DNA from: Polynucleobacter tropicus
GTDB lineage: Bacteria; Pseudomonadota; Gammaproteobacteria; Burkholderiales; Burkholderiaceae
NCBI RefSeq assembly: GCF_013307225.1
Contig: NZ_CP028942.1
Location: forward strand, 124,001-188,000
Reading direction: 5' to 3'
DNA length: 64,000 nt
Each line of letters starts with the position of its first letter. Positions within the stretch are counted from its first letter, which is position 1. Positions 20,157 to 30,291 of the stretch are shown in pieces. Position numbers and translations under genes: made by a program. The notes under the pieces are model-generated. The model worked only from the letters and a program-made list of their open reading frames with translations. It did no database searches and was not told the origin of the DNA.

Positions 20157-20786
20157 ATGACGCCTATTGATCGTCTGATTATTGAGTTTGATACCGCCCT
20201 GCGGTCAGTTGTTGGTGGTGCAAATGCAGATCGACCAACACCAAACTTTCAGTCAAATACAAAGCATTCTCTTGATGCTGCTGAGCGTAAACATGCGGCT
20301 GGATTGATGCGCGTAAATCATGTTGGTGAAGTTTGCGCGCAAGCACTTTATCAATCGCAAAAATTGGTAGCGCGTGATCCTCAAATTAGAGAAATGCTAG
20401 AGCATTCTGCGCAAGAAGAAATGGATCATTTGGCATGGTGCGAAACTCGTCTTAAAGAATTAGATTCACATACAAGTTATCTCAATCCATTTTGGTATGC
20501 GGGGTCTTTTGCGATTGGTTTGTTAGCTGGTTTAGCTGGAGATAAATGGAGTTTAGGATTTGTTGCTGAAACAGAAAAACAAGTTGAGGCACATCTTGAA
20601 AACCATCTTGAGAAATTGCCAATTGACGATCAGCGTTCTCGCGCAATCGTTGATCAAATGCGCATCGATGAGATTGAGCATGGACAAGCCGCTTTGCATG
20701 CTGGCGGCGCCACTCTTCCTGAGCCAATCCAGAAAATCATGCAAACAATTTCAAAAGTGATGACGACAACCGCTTACAAAATCTAG
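20157..20786 (+). CDS. coq7: 2-polyprenyl-3-methyl-6-methoxy-1,4-benzoquinone monooxygenase (Coq7)
   Basis: Di-iron hydroxylase for the C6 position of the ubiquinone ring, used by many betaproteobacteria in place of UbiF. The 209-residue protein has the repeated carboxylate motifs of the family: [32 protein letters not shown] and [10 protein letters not shown] hydrophobic helix around residues 120-135 may dip into the membrane. It follows bioB by 15 bases and may be read with it. Together with the UbiH-type gene and ispB it belongs to quinone synthesis. Confidence 0.95.
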   Translation: MTPIDRLIIEFDTALRSVVGGANADRPTPNFQSNTKHSLDAAERKHAAGLMRVNHVGEVCAQALYQSQKLVARDPQIREMLEHSAQEEMDHLAWCETRLKELDSHTSYLNPFWYAGSFAIGLLAGLAGDKWSLGFVAETEKQVEAHLENHLEKLPIDDQRSRAIVDQMRIDEIEHGQAALHAGGATLPEPIQKIMQTISKVMTTTAYKI

Positions 20787-21017
20787 TAATAAAAATTCGG
20801 ATTTAAATTTTTAGAAAATTTATTGATTAATTTATTTAATACTGGACATAAATACAGTATTTTTTAGATTATTAGGTCATATATCTAAGATATTGTCTTA
20901 AGTATATTTTCCAAGCCATTGTTTTAAGTAGCTATTTTATTGCCATCATTTTATTAACATACGACGCTAAGTGTCTGTAAACATTAGAGAAATTCCTAAG
21001 AAAATCCCCAAAAACAC
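20787..21017. other. AT-rich intergenic stretch before the dcw cluster
   Basis: No gene seen. It is markedly AT-rich and holds two inverted repeats: AATACTG/CAGTATT (20838-20861) followed by TTTTT, a weak terminator candidate for coq7, and an imperfect AT-rich hairpin around 20879-20908. The far end leads into the mraZ promoter. Confidence 0.6.
20838..20865 (+). terminator. Weak terminator candidate after coq7
   Basis: Seven-base stem AATACTG/CAGTATT with a ten-base loop and a run of T. It is AT-rich and therefore weak. Confidence 0.4.
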
Positions 21018-21046
21018 TTGACCCTAATATGCCGATCCTCTAAAGT
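21018..21046 (+). promoter_or_regulatory. Sigma-70 promoter candidate for mraZ/dcw
   Basis: TTGACC (21018-21023) is followed 17 bases later by TAAAGT (21041-21046), matching five and four of the six consensus positions. The -10 box abuts the MraZ-type repeats. Confidence 0.5.
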
Positions 21047-21070
21047 GGGAGGAAGTGTGAAAAAGTGGGG
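21046..21070 (+). promoter_or_regulatory. MraZ operator: three pentamers
   Basis: TGGGA, TGTGA and TGGGG stand at 21046, 21056 and 21066, each separated by exactly five bases. This is the TGGGN repeat pattern to which MraZ binds in front of its own gene in other bacteria. It begins at the end of the -10 box and reaches the ribosome binding site, so binding should repress the whole cluster. Confidence 0.8.
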
Positions 21071-21073
21071 TAA

Positions 21074-21505
21074 ATGGTGTTTCAAGGCGCGTCAGCTCTT
21101 AATTTAGATGCAAAAGGTCGGATGTCGATTCCGGCAAAGCATCGTGACGCCCTTTTGGTGCAGGGCGAGGGCCGAGTAACGCTCACTAAACACCCTGATG
21201 GCTGCTTATTGCTTTTTCCAAGGCCAGAGTGGGAGAGCTTTCGATCTAGAGTTGCTCAACTCCCAATGGATGCGCATTGGTGGCGCCGAATTTTCTTAGG
21301 TAATGCCGCTGAGATTGACCTTGATAGTGCTGGTCGAGTTTTAGTAAGTCCAGAGTTGCGTGCTGCCGCAGGAATTGAAAAAGAAGTGATCTTGCTCGGT
21401 ATGGGTAGTCACTTGGAGTTATGGGATGCAGCAACCTATGCTGCAAAAGAACAGGCTGCGATTGCACAAGGCATGCCTGAAGCACTCAAGCAATTTAATT
21501 TTTGA
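21074..21505 (+). CDS. mraZ: Transcriptional regulator MraZ
   Basis: AbrB-like DNA-binding protein that autoregulates the dcw cluster. Two tandem MraZ repeats are visible, the first with [10 protein letters not shown] near residue 12 and the second with [11 protein letters not shown] near residue 82. At 143 residues it has family length. Family members usually begin MF-G-A, which favours the GTG at 21077 (GGGG six bases upstream) over the ATG at 21074; the two differ by one residue. Confidence 0.95.
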   Translation: MVFQGASALNLDAKGRMSIPAKHRDALLVQGEGRVTLTKHPDGCLLLFPRPEWESFRSRVAQLPMDAHWWRRIFLGNAAEIDLDSAGRVLVSPELRAAAGIEKEVILLGMGSHLELWDAATYAAKEQAAIAQGMPEALKQFNF

Positions 21506-21517
21506 TGACGGGGTGCT

Positions 21518-22468
21518 ATGAACATAACTCATCGCCCAGTGTTGCTGGCCGAGGCGGTGACGGCGCTGATCAATGGCCCGCTCATTCAGAATCAAAACCC
21601 AACAAAAAATATCTTAGTCATCGACGGAACTTTTGGTCGCGGTGGTCACACACAAGCGCTGCTAAAAGAGTTGCCAAATTCAGCGCGCATGATTTCCTTC
21701 GACAAGGACTTGGATGCAATAGCGGTAGCGAAGAAAATCAACGATCCACGCTTAACAATCATTCACGACAGCTTTGCGCAGATGGATCAGTATGCGGAAG
21801 CAGAGACGGTCGAGGGAATTTTGTTGGATCTCGGTATCAGCTCTCCACAAGTGGACGAAGCGCATCGTGGTTTTTCGTTTCGTCGAGAAGGCCCGCTCGA
21901 CATGCGCATGAATACCAATCAAGGTTTGACGGCGGCAGAGTGGTTGGAGCAAGCCCCTCAAGAGGAAATCACACACGTGATTAAAACTTACGGGGAAGAG
22001 CGTTTTGCATTTCAGATTGCCAAGGCTATCGTAGCTAAGCGTGATCAGAGCTTGTCACCTAAAACCACTACCCAATTAGCAAATTTGGTTGCAAGCGTTG
22101 TCCGCACTCGCGAAGCTGGACAAGATCCTGCAACAAGAACTTTTCAAGCGCTGCGTATTTTTATCAATCGTGAGCTAGAAGATTTGGAGCTAGGCCTTAA
22201 GGCTGCATTGAGGCTATTGAAGCCAGGTGCTCGACTTGCGGTTATAAGCTTCCATTCTTTGGAAGATCGCATCGTTAAACAGTTTTTACAGTCTCATTCA
22301 ACAGTTGAAGTGCCGCGTGGTTTGCCAGTGCGGGAAAAAGATTTACCCCAAAGCGCATTAGAAATTATTGGGCGAGTTAAGCCAAGCGATGCCGAGGTTG
22401 CCGAGAATCCACGCGCACGTTCGGCAATCATGCGTGTTGCCGAGAAACGGATGGGGGTGGCTGCATGA
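21518..22468 (+). CDS. rsmH: 16S rRNA m4C1402 methyltransferase RsmH
   Basis: SAM-dependent N4-methyltransferase acting on C1402 of 16S rRNA (formerly MraW), 316 residues. The start [14 protein letters not shown], the SAM motif [30 protein letters not shown] and [12 protein letters not shown] are all typical. It starts 12 bases after mraZ and its stop overlaps the ftsL start (ATGA). Confidence 0.97.
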   Translation: MNITHRPVLLAEAVTALINGPLIQNQNPTKNILVIDGTFGRGGHTQALLKELPNSARMISFDKDLDAIAVAKKINDPRLTIIHDSFAQMDQYAEAETVEGILLDLGISSPQVDEAHRGFSFRREGPLDMRMNTNQGLTAAEWLEQAPQEEITHVIKTYGEERFAFQIAKAIVAKRDQSLSPKTTTQLANLVASVVRTREAGQDPATRTFQALRIFINRELEDLELGLKAALRLLKPGARLAVISFHSLEDRIVKQFLQSHSTVEVPRGLPVREKDLPQSALEIIGRVKPSDAEVAENPRARSAIMRVAEKRMGVAA

Positions 22469-22731
22469 ATCGCGCTACCCTGACATTGCTCGCGCTCTTA
22501 TTGATTTGCGCCCTATCGCTAGTGGCTGCGCAACAACGCGCGCGCAAGCTTTTTGTCGCCCTGGAGCGTGCGCAAATTGAAGAGCGTAAGTTAAATCAAG
22601 AATGGTTGCGTTTGGAGTATGAGCAGCGCAATCTTTCTAAGTCTGCTCGTATTCGTGATCTCGCACGCAATCAATTGCATATGGTTCCCATTTCTCCTGA
22701 GCGTACTTTGTATTTGAGGGATGCTCAATGA
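22465..22731 (+). CDS. ftsL: Cell division protein FtsL
   Basis: Small bitopic divisome protein, 88 residues, that works with FtsB and FtsQ. One membrane segment at about residues 4-21 is followed by a helical, charged coiled-coil region rich in Glu, Arg and Gln and an end of the type [13 protein letters not shown]. Sequence conservation of FtsL is low, so the name leans on position between rsmH and ftsI. Starts and stops overlap both neighbours by four bases. Confidence 0.92.
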   Translation: MNRATLTLLALLLICALSLVAAQQRARKLFVALERAQIEERKLNQEWLRLEYEQRNLSKSARIRDLARNQLHMVPISPERTLYLRDAQ

Positions 22732-24500
22732 GGCCAGTTGGGTTCTCTACAACTCCAAATCTAGTCTTGCGCCTGCCAATGTGGCGCTCAAGATTGATGT
22801 TATTCCTCTTGTTCTTTGTTTTCATGATGCTTTTATTAAGAGCATTCTGGATTCAGGGTCCAGGGAATGCTTTCTATGAAGCTAAAGGCGTACGTGGAAC
22901 ACAGCGTGAATTAGAGTTGCCTGCAAGTCGCGGCAAAATTTTGGATCGCAATGGTCAAGTGATTGCTACAAGCCTTGAGGCTAAATCGATCATTGCTTAT
23001 AACGATACGGTTCCCGATGATTTGTCTGCCGATAAGCTGCAGAAGCTTGCTAATTTATTGCAAATAAGTAAAGGGGACTTGCGTAAAAAGTTGCAAGAAG
23101 ATCGGAAGCAAGTTTTCTTAAAGCGTCAGGTGGACCCAAAGGTTGCGCAACAAATTATGCAGCTTGAAATTCCAGGTATTGGTTTAAATAACGAGTACAA
23201 GCGCTTCTATCCTGAGGGCGAGGCAATGGCCCATGTAGTTGGCTTTACAAACGTCAACGATAAGGGGCAGGAAGGCATGGAGCTTTCCAGGGAGAAAGAT
23301 TTGGCAGCCCATCCTGGTCAACGACGTGTGGTGGTTGATCGACTTGGGCGCGTCGTTGAAGATATTGCGATTGAGCAGTTGCCTCAAAACGGAAAAGATT
23401 TGCACCTTTCAATTGACAGCAAAATTCAGTTCCTGGCATATAACGCTGTGAAGAGTGCAGTTGAACAGCATCACGCAAAAGCTGGTGGAGCCGTAGTTTT
23501 AGATGCGCAAACAGGGGAAATATTAGCCTTAGCAAATTATCCAAGCTATAACCCCAATGACCGTAGAAATTTGAGTGGCGAGCAGTTGCGTAACCGTGTA
23601 TTGACTGACACATTTGAGCCTGGATCCACGATCAAGCCCTTAACGGTTTCCATCGCGCTTGAGAAAGGATCTGTTGCTCCTAATACCAATATGGCAATTG
23701 GAGCGAAATATCTTGTGGGCCCAAAGCCAATTACCGACACCCATCCTTATGGAAATTTAACGGTTGCTGAAGTAATCCAGAAATCAAGCAATATTGGTAC
23801 GGCAAAAATTGCGATGAATTATCTTTCGCCGGAAGAGATGTGGGATTTCTATACTGCTGTAGGTTTAGGTCAGTCACCCAAAATTGGATTCCCTGGTGCT
23901 GTTGCTGGCACAGTGCATCCATATAAAAAATGGATGCCAACAGATCAAGCACGTATTGCATTTGGTTATGGTATTTCTGCCTCTTTATTCCAAGTGGCTC
24001 GTGCTTATACAATTTTTGCGCGTGATGGTGAGTTGGTTCCGCTAACAATTGAACGTAGTCCCGATGCTAAGACGGGCACTCGAGTCCTGTCGGCCAAGAC
24101 AGCAATTGAGATGCGCGAAATGTTAGAGACAGTAACTGAACCTGGTGGAACGGCCGTTAAAGCTCAGGCAGAAGGCTATCGAGTTGGCGGTAAAACAGGA
24201 ACAGCTCATAAATTAGTTGGCAAAGGATATGGTAATAAATATCGCGCCTACTTCGCAGGCCTTGCTCCCATAAGCGCCCCAAGAATTGTGGTTGCTGTCA
24301 TGGTTGATGAGCCAACTGGTGGAAGCCATTATGGTGGTGATGTGGCTGCGCCAGTGTTTTCAACAATTGTTGGTGAGACCTTAAGAGCATTAAATGTTCT
24401 TCCGGATAATAAGGTTAAGCAAATGGCGCTTGATGATAAGAGTCTTACAGAAGTTCGTACTGCAAATGCGCAGACTCAACATGCGGTCTTGAAACGATGA
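22728..24500 (+). CDS. ftsI: Peptidoglycan D,D-transpeptidase FtsI (PBP3)
   Basis: Septal transpeptidase, 590 residues. The N-terminal membrane anchor spans about residues 22-40, the pedestal domain opens with PASRGKILDRNG, and the penicillin-binding domain has the three active-site motifs STIK (300-303), SSN (353-355) and KTGT (489-492). The start overlaps ftsL (ATGA) and the stop overlaps murE. Confidence 0.97.
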   Translation: MRPVGFSTTPNLVLRLPMWRSRLMLFLLFFVFMMLLLRAFWIQGPGNAFYEAKGVRGTQRELELPASRGKILDRNGQVIATSLEAKSIIAYNDTVPDDLSADKLQKLANLLQISKGDLRKKLQEDRKQVFLKRQVDPKVAQQIMQLEIPGIGLNNEYKRFYPEGEAMAHVVGFTNVNDKGQEGMELSREKDLAAHPGQRRVVVDRLGRVVEDIAIEQLPQNGKDLHLSIDSKIQFLAYNAVKSAVEQHHAKAGGAVVLDAQTGEILALANYPSYNPNDRRNLSGEQLRNRVLTDTFEPGSTIKPLTVSIALEKGSVAPNTNMAIGAKYLVGPKPITDTHPYGNLTVAEVIQKSSNIGTAKIAMNYLSPEEMWDFYTAVGLGQSPKIGFPGAVAGTVHPYKKWMPTDQARIAFGYGISASLFQVARAYTIFARDGELVPLTIERSPDAKTGTRVLSAKTAIEMREMLETVTEPGGTAVKAQAEGYRVGGKTGTAHKLVGKGYGNKYRAYFAGLAPISAPRIVVAVMVDEPTGGSHYGGDVAAPVFSTIVGETLRALNVLPDNKVKQMALDDKSLTEVRTANAQTQHAVLKR

Positions 24501-26056
24501 GGACGATGTTGAATATCAATCCCGATCACTTAGTTGAGCACTTACATTCCTTAGTAAATTCTTCTGCAAAGGTAAGCGCTGACAGTCGTCAGATTTGCCC
24601 TGGCGATATCTTTTTTGCATATCCAGTTGGACATGGGAATGCATTGCGTGATGGTCGTCAATTTATTGATGCCGCGCTGGATGCCGGCGCAGCATGCGTT
24701 GTATTTGATCCTATCGATGTTTCCAATTCTTATGCGCGCTATATGGAACACCCACAATGTGTTGCGGTTGAAAACTTGGCTGCACTTGCTGGGAAGTTTT
24801 GTTCAGAGTGGTATGGCAACCCAAGCAAACAATTACGAATGATTGGGGTTACCGGAACGAATGGCAAAACCAGCGTAACGCAATGGCTTGCAATAGCCTT
24901 GGATGGATCACGTCACCGCACAGCGGTACTGGGAACTTTGGGAACGGGCTTTCCTGGCGCTTTAGAGAAAACAGGATATACAACTCCAGACGCTCCAAAA
25001 TTACAGACGCAATTAAAAGAATTATTGGATGCAGGCGCAAAACAAGTCGTCATGGAAGTGTCATCTCATGCCTTAGATCAAGACCGCATCGAGGGAACTG
25101 CATTTAATTGCGCGGTATTTACCAACTTGACGCAAGATCACTTGGATTATCACGGCAACATGGCCGATTATGCACAGGCAAAAGCAAAGTTATTTGCTCA
25201 GCCACGCTTGCAGCATGCCGTCATTAATTTGGATGATGCCTTTGGCCGTGAATTGGCCATGAATCTACTAGCTAAAGATGCGCTGAAAGTTTGGGCCTTT
25301 GCGCTCAATAAAGCTGCTTTCCAGGGATTTGAAAATTTTGGCGATCGTTTGCAGAGAATCTATGCGATTGATAGTTCATTCAGTCATTCGGGTTATGACA
25401 CTACCTTTGTGCTGGATGGGGTTGGTCAAGCAAATCTTCATATTCCATTGCTTGGAGAGTTCAACTTAAGCAACGCGCTTGCAGTTTGGACAACATTATT
25501 AACGCAGGGTTTAAGCATTACTGAATCAAGTAATCGTGTAGGTCAGTTACAGCCTGTTGTTGGGCGGATGGAACTCATTTCATTGAGTAAACATATAAAG
25601 GCTGGAGGTCTCTTGGCGGTAGTGGATTACGCGCACACTCCTGATGCTCTGCAGAAAGCATTAAAGGCATTGCGTCCTATCGCTGAACAGCGTGGTGGAA
25701 AAATTTGGTGTGTATTTGGGTGTGGCGGAGATCGAGATTCAGGCAAGCGTTCTCAAATGGGCACCGTTGCTCAACAGTTCGCTGATCAAATTGTTATTAC
25801 TAGTGATAACCCAAGATCAGAAGATCCTTTGCAAATTATTCAAATGATTCGCGAAGGAATTCAATCTCCTGGCGCTAATGTGCAAGAGATTCCTGATCGT
25901 GCAGCTGCCATCATGGCGGCAATTCGCCATGCTGATGCGCGTGATGTTGTGTTGGTTGCCGGGAAGGGTCATGAAACCACCCAGGAAATTGGCGATAAGC
26001 GTTTTGATTTTTCTGACCAAGAGCATATTCGCCTTGCAGCAGGAGGTCTAGTCTGA
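24497..26056 (+). CDS. murE: UDP-MurNAc-L-Ala-D-Glu:meso-DAP ligase
   Basis: Adds meso-diaminopimelate to the peptidoglycan stem peptide, 519 residues. The ATP loop is GVTGTNGKTS, and the motif DNPR in SDNPRSEDP is the signature of enzymes selecting meso-DAP rather than lysine. MEVSSHALDQ and HLDYHG are further Mur ligase motifs. The first ATG overlaps the ftsI stop; a second ATG at 24506 is also possible. Confidence 0.97.
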   Translation: MRTMLNINPDHLVEHLHSLVNSSAKVSADSRQICPGDIFFAYPVGHGNALRDGRQFIDAALDAGAACVVFDPIDVSNSYARYMEHPQCVAVENLAALAGKFCSEWYGNPSKQLRMIGVTGTNGKTSVTQWLAIALDGSRHRTAVLGTLGTGFPGALEKTGYTTPDAPKLQTQLKELLDAGAKQVVMEVSSHALDQDRIEGTAFNCAVFTNLTQDHLDYHGNMADYAQAKAKLFAQPRLQHAVINLDDAFGRELAMNLLAKDALKVWAFALNKAAFQGFENFGDRLQRIYAIDSSFSHSGYDTTFVLDGVGQANLHIPLLGEFNLSNALAVWTTLLTQGLSITESSNRVGQLQPVVGRMELISLSKHIKAGGLLAVVDYAHTPDALQKALKALRPIAEQRGGKIWCVFGCGGDRDSGKRSQMGTVAQQFADQIVITSDNPRSEDPLQIIQMIREGIQSPGANVQEIPDRAAAIMAAIRHADARDVVLVAGKGHETTQEIGDKRFDFSDQEHIRLAAGGLV

Positions 26057-27498
26057 TGGCTGCAATGACTACTCTCGCTGAGGTACAAGTAATGTTGCCT
26101 GGCAGTTATTTATTAAATATTTCTGCAAAAGAGGCAGATAAATTAATGTTGTCCAGAGTTGGAACTGATAGTCGTCAAATTGACTCTGGTGAATTGTTTA
26201 TCGCCCTAACAGGCGAGCGTTTTGATGCGCATGATTTTTTGGTTGATGTTGCAAATTCTGGGGCAGGTGCTGCACTAGTTAGCGATGCCAAGAGATGCCC
26301 AGATAATCTACCGGCAGTATGCGTGCCTGACACTCGTGTGGGTCTTGGTGAGTTAGCAAAAGCGTGGCGTGCAAGCCATGCTATTCCTTTAGCTCTGGTA
26401 ACTGGCAGCAATGGCAAGACTACCGTTAAAGAAATGATCGCTTCGATATTTAAAGCGACAGCAGGCGAAGCGCATACTTTAGTGACAAAAGGTAACCTCA
26501 ATAATGAGATTGGTTTGCCATTAACGCTATTAAAGCTACGCTCCACAGATGCACTTGCAGTGGTAGAACTTGGCATGAACCACCCTGGCGAAACTGCTCT
26601 ATTGGCTTCGATAGCACAAGCGAATATCGCTTTAATTAATAATGCGCAACGCGAGCACCAAGAATTTATGGAGACCGTCGCTGCAGTTGCGGAAGAGCAT
26701 GCCGATGTTATTCGCGCATTACCAAAAAATGGAATCGCGGTCTTTCCGGCTGACTCAGAATTTTCAGGAGCTTGGAAGGTGGCTGCAGCTGGGCGCAAGG
26801 TAATAGATTTTGGATTGACATCTAACCCGTCAAACTCAGGCGCAGCAGTAAGTGGCTACCAACTCAGCAATAGTTGTGTGCAAATTAATTTAGGCTCAAA
26901 TTCAATCGAGGTTCAATTAAATACGCTAGGTACTCACAACGTACGTAATGCATTAGCAGCCAGCGCGGTGGCATTAGCTGCGGGTATCTCTCTTGAAAAA
27001 ATCAAGCAAGGACTTGAAGCGTTTACCCCAGTCAATGGCCGCATGCAGGTCAAATTTTCTGACTCGAAGTACACATTAATTGATGACAGCTATAACGCCA
27101 ATCCCGATTCAGTCAGAGCTGCAATTGATGCGCTGAAGCAATCAGGCAGTATTGCGTGGCTTGTTTTAGGTGATATGGGTGAAGTAGGTAATCAAGGCCC
27201 TGAATTCCATCGAGAAGTCGGAGCTTACGCTGCAGAACAAGGAATTGCTAAGTTGTTTGCCTTGGGTGATCAATGTGTATTTGCAATGAATGGCTTTGAC
27301 TCTGCAAAAACTGGTGTGGCTTCAAGCGCCAGCCATTTCACAAGCGTTGAGAATTTGATTTCTAAGCTAAATGAAGAGTTGCGCTCGCATTTAGCTAGCG
27401 GAAATCAACATTTAAATATTTTAGTTAAAGGTTCACGATTTATGCGCATGGAGCGTGTGGTGCAAGCCTTGTTAGAGGAGGCTAAAACATGCTCTTAA
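26056..27498 (+). CDS. murF: UDP-MurNAc-tripeptide:D-Ala-D-Ala ligase
   Basis: Adds the D-Ala-D-Ala dipeptide, 480 residues. The ATP loop is [13 protein letters not shown]. Other Mur ligase features are [30 protein letters not shown] and [11 protein letters not shown]. The ATG shares its A with the murE stop TGA. Confidence 0.97.
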   Translation: MAAMTTLAEVQVMLPGSYLLNISAKEADKLMLSRVGTDSRQIDSGELFIALTGERFDAHDFLVDVANSGAGAALVSDAKRCPDNLPAVCVPDTRVGLGELAKAWRASHAIPLALVTGSNGKTTVKEMIASIFKATAGEAHTLVTKGNLNNEIGLPLTLLKLRSTDALAVVELGMNHPGETALLASIAQANIALINNAQREHQEFMETVAAVAEEHADVIRALPKNGIAVFPADSEFSGAWKVAAAGRKVIDFGLTSNPSNSGAAVSGYQLSNSCVQINLGSNSIEVQLNTLGTHNVRNALAASAVALAAGISLEKIKQGLEAFTPVNGRMQVKFSDSKYTLIDDSYNANPDSVRAAIDALKQSGSIAWLVLGDMGEVGNQGPEFHREVGAYAAEQGIAKLFALGDQCVFAMNGFDSAKTGVASSASHFTSVENLISKLNEELRSHLASGNQHLNILVKGSRFMRMERVVQALLEEAKTCS

Positions 27499-28658
27499 TA
27501 TTGGCGCAGTGGCTACAAGAAGACTTTGGATTCTTCCGTGTTTTCAACTACATCACTTTTAGAGCGGTCATGGCTACTGTGACAGCATTGCTAATTGGAT
27601 TGGCTGCTGGTCCATGGGTGATTCGTAAATTGGCTGAGCTAAAAATGGGTCAAGCGGTCCGTACCGATGGGCCGCAAACCCATTTGGTTAAATCCGGTAC
27701 GCCTACGATGGGCGGCGTCTTGATTCTGATCGGCATCTTTGTTTCCTGCATGCTCTGGGCGGATTTGAGCAATCGCTTTATCTGGATTGTCATGATTGTG
27801 ACTTTTGGTTTTGGCGCAGTTGGTTGGGTCGATGACTACCGGAAGGTAGCTCGCAAAGATCCTAAAGGCATGGCTTCCCGTGAGAAGTTCTTTTGGCAAA
27901 CATTAATAGGGTTGTTTGCGGCCATTTATTTGGCGTTCTCAGTATCAGAAGTTAACAACTTAAAAGTATTGCAATTATTTTATGAGTGGTTAAAGAGTGG
28001 TTTTGCATTGGATTTACCCGCAAAGACCAATTTGCTAATTCCATTTATGAAAGAGGTCAGTTATCCATTGGGAGTGATGGGTTTCATCATCCTCAGTTAT
28101 TTGGTGATCGTGGGTAGTAGTAATGCGGTCAATTTAACCGATGGTTTAGATGGATTGGTGATCATGCCGGTGATATTGGTCGGCGCAGCACTGGGCGCAT
28201 TTGCATATGTGATGGGTAATGCCATTTACGCGAAATATCTGCTCTTCCCATATATCCCAGGGGCTGGCGAGCTCATGATTTTCTGCGGCGCCATGGGCGG
28301 TGCAGGTCTTGCATTCCTTTGGTACAACACGCATCCAGCCCAAGTATTTATGGGTGATGTTGGCGCATTAGCTTTGGGTGGCGCGCTCGGAACGATTGCA
28401 GTGATTGTTCGCCAAGAGATTGTTTTGTTCGTGATGGGCGGAATTTTTGTTGCCGAGACACTCTCAGTAATGCTGCAAGTGTTTTGGTTCAAGTTCACTA
28501 AAAAACATTTTGGTGAAGGGCGCCGTATTTTCCGTATGGCTCCTTTGCACCATCACTTCGAATTAGGTGGATGGAAAGAAACTCAAGTAGTTGTGCGTTT
28601 TTGGATCATCACGATTTTGTTGGTGTTAATTGGCTTGTCTAGTTTGAAATTACGGTGA
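27489..28658 (+). CDS. mraY: Phospho-N-acetylmuramoyl-pentapeptide transferase
   Basis: Integral membrane enzyme that makes lipid I from UDP-MurNAc-pentapeptide and undecaprenyl phosphate, 389 residues with about ten membrane segments. Catalytic and metal motifs are DDYRK, the run NLTDGLDGL, the later FMGDVG and the HHHFE motif. The start lies ten bases inside murF. Confidence 0.97.
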   Translation: MLLILAQWLQEDFGFFRVFNYITFRAVMATVTALLIGLAAGPWVIRKLAELKMGQAVRTDGPQTHLVKSGTPTMGGVLILIGIFVSCMLWADLSNRFIWIVMIVTFGFGAVGWVDDYRKVARKDPKGMASREKFFWQTLIGLFAAIYLAFSVSEVNNLKVLQLFYEWLKSGFALDLPAKTNLLIPFMKEVSYPLGVMGFIILSYLVIVGSSNAVNLTDGLDGLVIMPVILVGAALGAFAYVMGNAIYAKYLLFPYIPGAGELMIFCGAMGGAGLAFLWYNTHPAQVFMGDVGALALGGALGTIAVIVRQEIVLFVMGGIFVAETLSVMLQVFWFKFTKKHFGEGRRIFRMAPLHHHFELGGWKETQVVVRFWIITILLVLIGLSSLKLR

Positions 28659-28671
28659 GCCAAATAGATAT

Positions 28672-30291
28672 ATGTTGAATTTAATTAACGTCTTCGCAAA
28701 TCCCGTTGCAGTAGCAGATTCAGGCTACGAGGCTCCACATCGCTTTCTGATTTTGGGGTTGGGTGAGTCTGGCGTGGCGATGGCGAAATGGTGTTTGCGA
28801 AACGGTGCGTTTGTGCGGCTCGCAGATACGCGTGATCGCTCTGCATTGTCCGAGCGTCAATTAGCTTGGCTTGCTGAACTTGAATTTGCTGGTTTACAAG
28901 AGTCTTGTTTTGGACCGTTGAGTGATGAATTACTCGGCGATATTGATGTCATCGGCATTAGCCCTGGATTGTCTCCATTGCAGGAGCCAATAGAATCATT
29001 CTTGATAAAAGTTCGCAAAGCCAGAGTTGATGTTTGGAGTGAAATCGAATTCTTTGCTCGTGCTATTGCTGCAATGGAGCGTATTGCGCTCGAAAAACAA
29101 TCTAGTTATGCGACATCTGTACTTGCAATTACCGGTACCAATGGGAAAACAACCACAACTGCGCTAACTGGCCAGCTATGTGAGCGTGCTGGCAAGAAAG
29201 TAGCTGTTGCTGGAAATATCAGCCCAGCAGCGCTTGATAAGTTAATTGCTTGTTTGGATGCTGCGGATCAAATTGAAGATATGCCGGATGTGTGGGTGTT
29301 AGAGCTTTCCAGCTTCCAGTTGGTTTACACCGATTCATTGAATGCCACTGCAGCAACGGTCCTGAATATTACTCAGGATCACTTGGATTGGCATGGAGAC
29401 ATGTCTTCGTATGCAAAAGCTAAGGCAAAGATATTTGGCGGCAACACTATTTGTGTTTTGAATCGAGATGATTCTTTGGTTATGAGCTTGCTTTCTGATG
29501 AGCAAAAAGCAGAGAGAGCAGTTGTTACGTTTGGTTCAAATAGCCCCGATGAGCAAGGCGCTTTTGGTATTGAGCATGATCTACGTGCTGGTGGAATTGA
29601 TTGGCTGGTTTGGGCTGAGGTGGATGAGGATGTTGAGCCGCAGCCAAAACGTCGCCGTAAGTCTGCCGTTGTAGAAGAAGAGCCTTTGCGTTTGAAGCGC
29701 TTAATTCCAGCAGATGCATTGCGTATACGTGGCCGCCATAACGCGTTAAATGCCTTGGCTGCACTCGCCTTAGCGCGTGCAGCGAATTTGCCAATGAATA
29801 TTTTGTTACATGGTTTACGTGACTACCATGGCGAACCTCATCGTGTTCAAAGTATTGCAGTAGTTAATGATGTCGAATACGTTGATGATAGTAAGGGCAC
29901 AAATGTTGGTGCAACAGTAGCTGCTTTGAATGGCCTAGGCAGCAATGAAGCTGGCAAGCGAATTTGGTTGATCGCTGGTGGCGAAGGCAAGGGCCAAGAC
30001 TTTAGTCCTCTGCGCGAACCTGCTCTTCGGTTTGTAAAGGGCGTATTCCTGATTGGCAAGGATGGTGAAAAAATTGCGCAAGCGATTGGCAATGAGATTC
30101 CTTGCGTCATCAGCGGTGATTTGCCTGCAGCAGTAAGTGCTGCTGCAGCCCAAGCAGTATCAGGTGATTTGGTGCTTCTTTCCCCTGCATGTGCAAGCCT
30201 GGATCAGTTCCGCGATTATGTAGAGCGCGCTCAAGTATTTGTATCCGAAGTTGAAGAATTGGGAATGCGTTTCGAAGGGGCTCAGACATGA
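28672..30291 (+). CDS. murD: UDP-MurNAc-L-Ala:D-Glu ligase, with insertion
   Basis: Adds D-glutamate to UDP-MurNAc-L-Ala. At 539 residues it is roughly 100 longer than E. coli MurD. Part of the excess is an N-terminal extension of about 20 residues before FLILGLGESG. Another part is a charged insertion near residues 315-343 containing KRRRK (326-330) between acidic stretches. The ATP loop GTNGKTTT (155-162), ELSSFQL, DHLDWHG, and VDDSKGTNVGA are intact, so the enzyme should be active. The gap to mraY is 13 bases with no strong Shine-Dalgarno. Confidence 0.95.
   Translation: MLNLINVFANPVAVADSGYEAPHRFLILGLGESGVAMAKWCLRNGAFVRLADTRDRSALSERQLAWLAELEFAGLQESCFGPLSDELLGDIDVIGISPGLSPLQEPIESFLIKVRKARVDVWSEIEFFARAIAAMERIALEKQSSYATSVLAITGTNGKTTTTALTGQLCERAGKKVAVAGNISPAALDKLIACLDAADQIEDMPDVWVLELSSFQLVYTDSLNATAATVLNITQDHLDWHGDMSSYAKAKAKIFGGNTICVLNRDDSLVMSLLSDEQKAERAVVTFGSNSPDEQGAFGIEHDLRAGGIDWLVWAEVDEDVEPQPKRRRKSAVVEEEPLRLKRLIPADALRIRGRHNALNALAALALARAANLPMNILLHGLRDYHGEPHRVQSIAVVNDVEYVDDSKGTNVGATVAALNGLGSNEAGKRIWLIAGGEGKGQDFSPLREPALRFVKGVFLIGKDGEKIAQAIGNEIPCVISGDLPAAVSAAAAQAVSGDLVLLSPACASLDQFRDYVERAQVFVSEVEELGMRFEGAQT

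Noticed and set aside
26175..26798. Long open minus-strand frame (207 codons) within murF
   Set aside because: It is the antisense shadow of a well-supported Mur ligase gene and has a Ser/Ala/Arg-rich composition typical of shadows.
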